Below are positions 56,270 to 64,000 of a stretch of 64,000 bases of DNA, piece after piece. The stretch comes from Heterohyrax brucei. Lineage: Eukaryota; Chordata; Mammalia; Hyracoidea; Procaviidae. How positions within the stretch are numbered: the first letter of the stretch is position 1; every line of letters begins with the position of its first letter. The notes under the pieces are model-generated. The model searched no databases. It saw only the letters and a list, made by a program, of their open reading frames with translations, and was not told where the DNA came from. Where the stretch lies: the NCBI GenBank assembly GCA_028571685.1, contig CM053146.1, forward strand, positions 20,929,431 through 20,993,430, given 5' to 3'. A program made the position numbers and the translations under genes.

Positions 56270-57045
56270 AAGTTTCCTGAATACAACTGAACACTTTGAG
56301 GGACAGAGTAGCAGGGGTGCCAGGGTTTGGGGACCATGGTTTCATGGGGTATCTAGATCAACTGGCATAACAAAGCTTACTCAGAAAATGTTCTGCACCC
56401 CACCTTGGTAAGTGTAGTTTTGGAGCTTAAAAGGTAGCAAGAGTCCATCTAAGAAGTGTCAATTGGCCCCAGCCTACCTGGAGCAAAGGAGAAGGATGAA
56501 CACCAAAGACATAAGGAAAACATGAACCCAAGAGCCAGAAAGAGCCACATAAACCAGAGACTACATCAGCATAGAACTGAAAAAACAAGACGGTGTCTTG
56601 CTACCACCACCGACAGCTTGACAGAGAACATAACAGAGTCCTTGATGGAGCAGGAGGAAAGTGGGCTGCAGATTGTGAATTCTAGAAAACAGACTTGACT
56701 TCAATGTCTGACAGACTGGAGGGTCCCAGAAGACACGACCTCAGCATCTCTGTTAGCGCATTCCAGAAGCCAACTCTTCAGACAAAGATTAGATTTGAAT
56801 ATAAGACATAAAATAATACTAGTGAAGTGTGTGCTTCTTGGCTCAAGTAGATACATAAGACTAAACAGGAGGTTCCTGTCTGGAGGTAAGATTAGAAGGC
56901 AGGGGAGACAGGGTCTGGTTGAAAGGACACGGGAAATATAGGGTGGAGAGGAGGAGCAAGCTGGCACACTGTAGGGAGTGCAAACAGGGTCACAGAACAA
57001 TGTGTGTGTAAGTTTTTGTATGGCAACTGACTTCAAGCACAATAA
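56270..57045 (+). mobile_element. L1 3' UTR, different subfamily
   Basis: The same block order as the copy A 3' UTR ('agggacagagtagcaggggt', 'gagcttaaaaggtagcaaga', 'cagaagccaactcttcagac'), but the terminal part follows 38.0-38.2 kb ('gaaatatagggtgg', 'aagcacaataaac'). Confidence 0.7.
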
Positions 57046-57134
57046 ACAAATAAGTAGTTGCATAGTACACAATAGTTTGGAGAAACTGTCCTCTTCTATC
57101 TCCCTACTCAATCTTCTTTTGTACTTCCTGCAAG

Positions 57135-57624
57135 TGTCTTAGTCAGGATTCTCTAGAGAAATGGAACCAATGATACTTGTATTTATGTCTATCTATTTAC
57201 CTAGAGATTGACTTACTTCAAGACTTCAAGGAACTGGCTCATATGATTATGGGGCTGGCAAGTCTAAACATAGGTCAGGTGGCAGGCTGGAGATTCCTGC
57301 AACCAAGATTCATAGATCAGGTGATAAAAAAGCTGAGAACGGAGAGAATTCTGTGAAGGTAGATGTTAACGTACTCTGAAGTTAATGTAGGTACTCCAAC
57401 TTCCTTTAGATTAGTACATGGTAAGGATCAGCAGGAATCCAGTTCCTAAACGTGGATTGCATAGGTTCCACCCTCATGATCCCACTTCTCCGTCCTTGTC
57501 ACCAACTGCCTGTGACTCCAGCCACCTGGAGCTAAGTCAGAACACACAAACTGAAAGGATACCAACATTCAGACTGCCAAACAGGCCATTGCCAGCTGCA
57601 AATTTGGTAAATCCACATAATTCC
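57135..57624 (+). mobile_element. LTR-like repeat split by a MaLR LTR
   Basis: 'tgtcttagtcaggattctct' 'agagaaatggaaccaatgat' opens a common mammalian LTR-like repeat, related to 48850-49489. It is interrupted at 57625. I could not fix where it resumes after 58166. Confidence 0.6.
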
Positions 57625-58166
57625 TGTCATGGATTGAACTGTGTCCCCCAAGAAAAGTATATAGAAATTTGACAGGGCCATGATTCCCAATATTGTGTGT
57701 TTGTCCTTCATTTTATGATTTTCCTATGCTGTAAATCCTAATCTCTGCCAGTGGTGAATACGGCAAGACTGGATTATGTTAAAGAGGATTAAGGTGAACA
57801 CTTACTAAGAGAGTTGTCCTGCAGTGTGGTTTGCACCACCTTTTGTACTGCAAGAGAGAAAAGGAAAGGAAAGCAAGCAGAGAACTGGGGACTTTATACG
57901 ATCAAGAAGGCAGCAGCAGGAGCAGAGTCTGTCCTTTGAACCTGAGGTCCCTGCACCCAGATGCTCCCAGACCAAAGAAAGACTGATGTAACATAAGGAC
58001 CTTCTTGCAGAGTCAATGAGAGAGAGTTGTGTTCCCCTGGAGCCAGCACCCTGAATTCAGACTTGCGGCCTACTGGACTGAATAAGAATAAACTTTTCTT
58101 TGTTAAAGCCAACAAAGCCAACCACTTGTGATATTTCTGTTGTAGCAGCACTAAATAACTATGACA
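57625..58166 (+). mobile_element. LTR, ERVL-MaLR (MLT1-like)
   Basis: 'tgtcatggattgaactgtgt' to 'actaaataactatgaca', the full length of the family. Flanks do not show a clear duplication. Confidence 0.75.
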
Positions 58167-58779
58167 ACATCCCAAACTTCTGCCTTGCTGGCCACAGATT
58201 CAGGACTGGTGTCCCACTACTCCTTCAGGATGCCAGTCACAACCTTGAAAGTCCACAAAGCATCCTTACTTTTCTGACCTACTGGCTCCTATTGTCCATT
58301 TGGGTTCAAAAATTCTATGGAACGACTCGCATAATTCAAAAAGAGTACACCATAATAATAATTACAGATTATTAACAAAAAGGATACAATGGAAGAGATA
58401 TGTAAGGCACGGTCCATGAGGGTTCCCAGTGCAGAGCTTAAATGTCCCAACAGATGTCCTACCATCTTGAGAGCAGATGTTCTCACCAAACAGGAGACTC
58501 TTTGAGAGTTGGTGTTCTGAGCTTTTATTGGCCAGTCTTGCACGGTAGGTTAAATCATGCCTCTCAAGGCTAGTTAATATCAGCTTCTCAAGTGGGTCTT
58601 TTCTGGTCTGGACAGCACCCTCTTGCCAGCATAAATTCTCTGGTATGGCCTGGAAGTTCCAGATCAAGGTACCCTATTTCCCTGGAGCCAAGAACAAAGT
58701 CCATTTTATTTGGGGTAAAACTTGGTCCTTTACCCGACAATTAGTGTTATCATAGTATATCTTTTTCTGCTCCTTTACT
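58167..58779. other. Unassigned repeat-like sequence
   Basis: May include the remainder of the split LTR. Frames of 84-101 codons on the minus strand show no family. Confidence 0.4.
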
Positions 58780-59060
58780 TTTTTAAATTGTGGTGCAAAT
58801 ATATATAACAAAAATACTTGCCATTTCAACGTTTTTAACATATACAATTCAGTGATGTTAATTATGTCAATTCTATTGTGCAACCACCACCACTATTCAC
58901 TTCCAGTTGTTTCATTTTCCTTGATAGTAACTCATCACCCATTAGGTAATGACTCCCTCCCACCCCTGGTAACCACTAATAAAACTTTGGTCTCTACATA
59001 CACTTGCTTATTCTAGATATTTTATATATATGGATCCATCCTTTCACTTTTATAACCAAT
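58780..59060 (-). mobile_element. Old L1 3' fragment
   Basis: 'acatatacaattcagtgatg', 'tgtgcaaccaccaccactat', 'tggtaaccactaataaaact' are a standard old-L1 3' block in reverse. Confidence 0.7.
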
Positions 59061-59651
59061 CTTTAAAGTAAGTTTTTTGTAGACAGTACATTGGGTCTCT
59101 CGGGGTTTCACCATTTATATAGACAGATTTCACCATTTATATAAATAGATAAGACTCAGGGGATTCTGATGTAAATTTCTTGACACAATTGTTGTATATA
59201 CAGTTTCTTCTTCTCTGGAATTTTGTCCATACTAAATGCTCAGCTTCCCCAAACTCTTATCACTGTCTTCTTAACTCTGTGGAACAGCCAGTCCTGTTTG
59301 GAGTCCATTCCTGCTCCAGTCTGGAACATGTTTTTTATGGGAAGTACAGTTGGTGGCAAGGCTCACATAATTTCTTTCTTTTCCCAGGGATTATAATCTT
59401 GCTCGGCTTTTGTCCAATATTGGAAGTTTTCTGTATCCTGTCAAATTTTCTGTTGTTTCAAACAGGATGCTAATTCTAAAGCCTTCTTTTTCCCATGCAG
59501 TCAGAAGCAGAAATCTAAAGTACTTTTTGTTCAAGTTGAGCAACTTACAAAAAATAGATGAAAAATCTGAACAAGTAATTCACCAAAGAAAAACATGCAC
59601 GGCCAATATACTTATAAAGCTATTCAACTTAACTAAACACACTCATACACA
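59061..59651. other. Intergenic sequence, nothing recognised
   Basis: A 97-codon plus frame (59180-59473) has no recognised domain. A duplicated 'caccatttatatagacagat'-like motif occurs at 59110-59145. Confidence 0.4.
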
Positions 59652-59812
59652 AAAGAGCCCTGGTGGTACAAAGGTTGAGAGCTCAGACTGTTAACTAAAA
59701 GGTTGGTAGTTCAAATCCACCAGCCACTCTTTGGAAAACCTGTGTGGCACTTCTATTCTGTCACCATGAGTTGGAGTTGGCTTGAGGGCAACTTTTTATT
59801 TTGGTCTTGTTT
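59652..59812 (+). repeat. AfroSINE, near full-length
   Basis: 'gagccctggtggtacaaagg', 'ttaactaaaaggttggtagt', 'ccatgagttggagttggctt'. Confidence 0.88.
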
Positions 59813-59867
59813 TTATATCAATTCACAATCTACTCAATAATATGGGTTTCTGTGTCTCTATACCTTG

Positions 59868-60068
59868 TTAGGTATTGTGCTGTTGAGCCAATTCTGACTT
59901 CTAGAGACCCTATGTACAACAGAACAAAAAATATAGCCTGGTTTGGCATCATCCTCACAATCCTTTTTACATTTGAGTCAGTTGTTGCAGAAACCATGTC
60001 AATCCATCTCACTGAGGGTCTTCTTTCTTCACTGACCCTTTATCAAGCATGATATCCTTCTCAGGTTT
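59868..60068 (-). mobile_element. RTE (BovB-like) 3' fragment
   Basis: 'gttgagccaattctgacttc', 'gaaaccatgtcaatccatct', 'cactgagggtcttctttctt', 'caagcatgatatccttctc'. Confidence 0.8.
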
Positions 60069-60500
60069 AAAAGACCAAGGTGTTTGGTTTATACAGACAT
60101 ACATACTTGTTAAAACTTACTGAAAGTTAGAATTAGTATTTGTTTATTGTATTTTATATAAAAACAGAGGCATAAGCAAACATTAAATGCTACTTAATGG
60201 TACAAATACTGAAATGATAGGAGTGAAATGTACTGATGTAGGCAGTTCACTTTCAAATGCATTAAAAAAGGTGGATTGATAAACAGAAATCCTAAGATGG
60301 ATAGATACATGATAAAGCAAATACAACAAAACATGAATGGACATATAGATATTCCCTGCCAAATTCTTTCATCTCTTGTCTTTTTGAAAATTATCATAAT
60401 AAAACATTCAGGGAAAAGCTACATACAACTGACGTATGTGTACCAGCACGATAGAAAAATTGAAGTATATAAAAGAATGTTAACTGTAGCATTGTTTTTT
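60069..60500. other. Intergenic sequence, probably old L1 remnant
   Basis: 'gaatggacatatagatattc' and neighbouring AT-rich sequence; family uncertain. Confidence 0.35.
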
Positions 60501-61540
60501 TCAATAGTTAATGTATTTTGGGTGCTGGTTATTGGGAATGTAAAAGTTTAATACATTTATGTCCCCCTGAAGTATTGATCCATTGTTATATAATTGACCA
60601 TCCTTATTCAATACGGTAGATTTTACCTTAAGGTCTCTTTTATCAGAAATTAATATTGTCACTCCTTCTCGTTTTTTGAATGTTCTTCCTTGATACATGT
60701 TTCCATCCTTTGAGTCTTAGTTTGTGACTTTAAGCCCAAAGCGTCTCTTGTACACAGCAGGAGAGGGATTGTGTTTTTTAATCCAATCTGCCACTCTGTC
60801 TCTTTATTGGTGCATTTAATCCATTTACTTTCATGCATGAGTTTTTTTGATGCCTTTTTTTGTGCATTGTAGACCATTCTTTTGTTCTGCTTAATTTTGT
60901 GTGCTCAGCTGTTTTTCCCTATGTGTTTTAATTGCTGGTGGTTTCCTTTTGCTGAGACTTCATGTTTTTTATTTTGATGCATAGGATTGATAATTTCCTT
61001 TGTGGTTACCTTAATATTTACCCCATTTTTCTAAGTTTAAACCAGTCTTTACTTTCTTTATATTGCCTTGACTTTCTCTCCATATGAAAGATCTATGTCT
61101 ACATTTTTTAAATTCCCCCTTTTTTGATATAAGTTTACATAAGGACATCTATTTCCTTTCCCTATTTTGAGTGTTTCCCTTTATTTTTGTGATTTCTTTA
61201 TTTGGGTTGGCATCCAACTGCTCTGTTCTGTGTTGTAGTCTTAGGTCATCATCACATTACTGATTTTCTAACCAAAGGACTCCCTTTAGTATGTCTTGTC
61301 ATTTTGGTTTCATTTTTGCAAATACCCTGAATTTCTGTTTGTTTAGAAGTTTCTTAATTTCATCATCATACTTGAGGGACAATTTTGCTGGATATGTAAT
61401 TCTTGACTGGCAGTTACTTTCTTTCAAGGCTTTGTGCATGTCATCCCATTGCCTTCTTGCCTGCATGGCTTCTGCTGAGTAGTCTGAGCTTAGTTTCACT
61501 GACACTCCTTTGTTGATTATTTTTTCTTTATTCCTGCTGT
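60501..61540 (-). mobile_element. L1 fragment: ORF1 end to ORF2 endonuclease
   Basis: Read right to left: ORF1 C-terminal domain (61299-61500, YSAEAMQARRQWDDMHKALK, SRITYPAKLSLKYDDEIKK), an inter-ORF spacer, then ORF2 endonuclease (60501-60877, KKREGVTILISDKRDLKVKS, NVLNFYIPNNQHPKYINY). Both ends truncated. ORF2 is cut at about 60500 before the reverse transcriptase. Confidence 0.75.
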
Positions 61541-62014
61541 TGTTGCTAGGTGCCATCGAGTCTGTTCTGACTCCTTGTGACCCTATGAACAACAAAACTA
61601 AACACAGCCCAGTCTTGTACCATATCTACAATCATTTTTATGCTTAAGCCCATTGCTGTGGCCACTGTGTCAATCCATCTCATTGAGGGTCTTCCTCTTT
61701 ATCACTGATCCTCCACTCTAGCAAGCATGATGTCCTTCTCCAGGGACTGATGTTTCCTGACAACATGTGAAAAGTATGTAAGATGCAGTCTTTGCTTCCA
61801 AGGAGCACTCTGTTTGTACTTCTTCCAGAACAGACCTGTTTGTTCTTTTGGTGGTCCATGGTACAGTCAACGTTCTTCTCCCAACCACAATTCAAAGGCA
61901 TCAGTTCTTCTTCTGTCTTATTCACTCATTGACCAGTTTCCTCATACATATGATACAATTGAAAACACCATGGCTTGGGTTGCCATGAGTCAGATCCGAC
62001 TTGATGGCACTTGA
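61541..62014 (-). mobile_element. RTE (BovB-like) 3' end plus an appended SINE/RTE-type tail
   Basis: Tail first ('taggtgccatcgagtctgtt'), then 'cattgagggtcttcctcttt', 'ttccaaggagcactctgttt' and 'acaattcaaaggcatcagtt'. At 61979-62010 a plus-oriented tail piece ('ttgccatgagtcagatccga') is joined on the right. Confidence 0.85.
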
Positions 62015-62039
62015 TGGCTTTGGCTGTGTCAGGCACACT

Positions 62040-64000
62040 TTGGAATATTGTTTATCCCTAGCTGGTTTTAATTCTATTAATAAAGTCTTTGGATCAGCAA
62101 AAGTGTTTGATTCTTAATAGTTCCCATTTATCTATTTTCTCTTCTGTTGATTGAGGTTTCTTTGACAGATTTTGGAGTCTGTCCTCATTGTGAATTAAAA
62201 CTTCCATTGTTGTTCCTACCTTTTCTTGGATGAGCTTTATTGTTTTAGGTTTGATATTTAGGTCTTTTATCCAGCTGGAGTTGGTTTTTGTATAAGGTGT
62301 AAGATACGGATCTTGATTCAGTTTATTGCAGATGGATAACCAATTTTGCCAGCACCATTTGTTGAAGATACTGTTTTTACCCCAGTTTAATGTCTTAGGG
62401 CCTTTGTCAAATACCAACTGTTCATAGTCAGATGGTGTCATCTCTGGGGTCTCAATTCTGTTTCATTGATTGATCTGTCTGTTCTTGTACCAGTACCAGG
62501 CTGTTTTGACCACTGTGGCAGTGTAGTATGTTCTAAGGTTGGGTAATGAGAGGCCTCCCAGAGTGTTCTTCTTCTTTAGTAGTACCTTACTTATACGGGG
62601 CTTCTTCCCTTTCCAAACAAAATTGGTGATTTGTTTCTCCATCTCATTAAAAAATGATGCTGGAACTTGTATTGGGATTGCATTATATAAATAAATTGCT
62701 TTAGGTAAAATAGACATTTTCACAATGTTAAGTCTTCCTATGCATGAGCAGGGTAGGTTTTTCCATTTATCTAAGTCTCTCTTAGTTTCTTGTAGTAAGG
62801 GCTTGTAGTTCTCTTTGTAAAGGTCTGTTGTTTCTCTGGTTAGATGAATTCCTAGGTACTTTATCTTCTTAGGGGCTATTGTAAATGGTATTGATTTGAT
62901 AATTTCCTCCTTAACAGTCTCGTTGTTGGTATAAAGGAATACTACTGATTTACTTATGTTTATCTTGTATCCTGAGACTTTGCTGAACTCTTCTTCAGTT
63001 TGAGTAGCTTACTTATAGATTCCTTGGGGTTCTCTGCATATACAATCATATCATCTGCAAACAGGGAGATTTTAACTTCCTCTTTGCTGATGCGGATGCC
63101 CTTTATTTCTTCGTCTTCTCTAATTGCTCTGGCTAGAACTGCTAGCACAATGTTGAGTAGGAGAGATGACAGTGGGCATCCTTGTCTAGTTCCTGATCTC
63201 AGGGGAAAGTCTTTCAGTCTCTCTCCATTCAGGATGATGTGGGCAATTGGCTTTGTATAAATGGCCCTTATTGTGTTGAGGAATTTGCCGTCTATGCCCA
63301 TTGTGCTAAGAGTTTTTAGCATGAATGGGTGTTGGACTTTATCAAATGCTTTTTCGGCATCCATGGACAAAATCAGGTGATCCTTGTCTTTTGTGTTATT
63401 TATGTGGTTAATCACATTAATTGTTTTCCTGATGTTGAACCAGCCTTGCATCCCTGGTATGAATCCCACTTGGTCATGATGTATTAATTTCTTGATATGT
63501 TGTTGTATTCTTTTGGCAAGAATTTTGTTAAAGATTTTTGCATCTAGGTTCATGAGTGATATTGGTCTGTAGTTCTCTGTCTTTGTTGGATCTTTCCCTG
63601 GCTTAGGTGTCAGGGTTATGCTGGCTTCATAGAATGAGCACTCTATCCCTTTCTATACTGTGAAATAGTCTCAGTAGTATTGGGGATAACTCTTCTCTAA
63701 GTGCTCGGTACAATTCTGCCGTGAAGGCACCTGGGCCTGGACTTTTTTTTGGTTGGCAGTGTTTTGATGACCTTTTCAATCTCTTCCTTTGTGATGGGTT
63801 TATTAAGTTGTTCTGCTTCATGTTGTGATAATTTGGGTAGGTGGTATGAGTCAAGGAATTGGTACATTTCCCCTAGGTTTTCCAATTTGTTAGAGTACAG
63901 TCTTTCATAGTATTCTGTTATGATATTTTTGATTTCTGTTGCATATGTCGTGACAACTCCCCTCTCATTTCTAATTTGGGTTATTTGTTTCCTTTCCTGC
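62040..64000 (-). mobile_element. L1 ORF2 region, less decayed copy, runs off the right edge
   Basis: Minus-strand L1 from the spacer between endonuclease and reverse transcriptase (63.9 kb) to the ORF2 C-terminal part (62.09 kb). No 3' UTR is seen before the RTE at 62.01 kb. The element continues beyond the window. Confidence 0.85.
62094..63885 (-). pseudogene. L1 ORF2 reverse-transcriptase domain, nearly open
   Basis: The 197-codon open core (62960-63553) holds [60 protein letters not shown] and the catalytic [15 protein letters not shown]. Upstream frames (63627-63885) read [20 protein letters not shown], a frameshift away. The thumb (62463-62723, [20 protein letters not shown]) and C-terminal part (62094-62441, WCWQNWLSICNKLNQDPY) follow after a frameshift and a stop. 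About four disruptions, far fewer than in the other L1s here, so this is the youngest L1 in the window. It is a reverse transcriptase/endonuclease for target-primed insertion in intact elements; this copy cannot make it. Confidence 0.88.

Noticed and set aside
55634..60500. 3' end of the neighbouring gene (PTPN4 lies upstream of EPB41L5 in human, from memory)
   Set aside because: I searched for coding exons or a recognisable 3' UTR and found only repeats and unassigned sequence. The gene probably lies beyond the right edge.

Overview
The window is vertebrate nuclear DNA, almost certainly from an afrotherian mammal, most likely an elephant or close relative. The organism call rests on about 28 copies of one tRNA-headed SINE with the AfroSINE layout. 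It also rests on RTE (BovB-like) LINE 3' ends that share the SINE tail, and on L1 and ERVL-MaLR repeats. There is no prokaryotic or organellar gene organisation. Nearly all the short open frames are chance frames or pieces of dead transposable elements.

One host gene is recognisable: the 5' end of EPB41L5 (FERM-domain protein, band 4.1 family), transcribed right to left. A CpG-rich promoter lies at about 31.08-31.99 kb. A non-coding first exon ends at a clean donor at 31672. The start-codon exon (23435-23622, 60 codons) and the next FERM exon (530-634, 35 codons) join in phase 0. Intron 1 is about 8.0 kb and intron 2 about 22.8 kb. Everything right of about 32 kb is upstream intergenic DNA.

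Layout: 0-31 kb is EPB41L5 intron with SINEs, five MaLR-type LTRs (one a provirus with both LTRs and a near-matching 5-bp target duplication), an L1 5' half at 18.8-23.2 kb, and a 96-bp perfect inverted repeat at 15.16/17.05 kb. From 32 to 36 kb there are SINEs and an L1 3' UTR. From 36.1 to 38.2 kb lies an old L1 split by an RTE and two SINEs. From 38.66 to 41.77 kb lies a pogo/Tigger-like DNA transposon holding an RTE, a MaLR LTR and a mariner. From 43.69 to 55.62 kb lies a full-length L1 with target-site duplications. It was invaded by a second, 3'-truncated L1, a short L1 tail (itself carrying a solo LTR) and an AfroSINE. From 56.3 to 64 kb there are more L1, LTR and RTE pieces, ending with a minus-strand L1 whose reverse-transcriptase core is still open.

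I found no sign of a new enzymatic or defence system. The unusual content is structural: the perfect inverted repeat inside a host intron, an L1 with an intact 5' end and target duplications but no 3' half, the multi-level insertion nests, and a tRNA-Gly-headed SINE that appears to share the RTE-type tail with the common AfroSINE. All family names come from pattern memory and were not checked against a repeat library.
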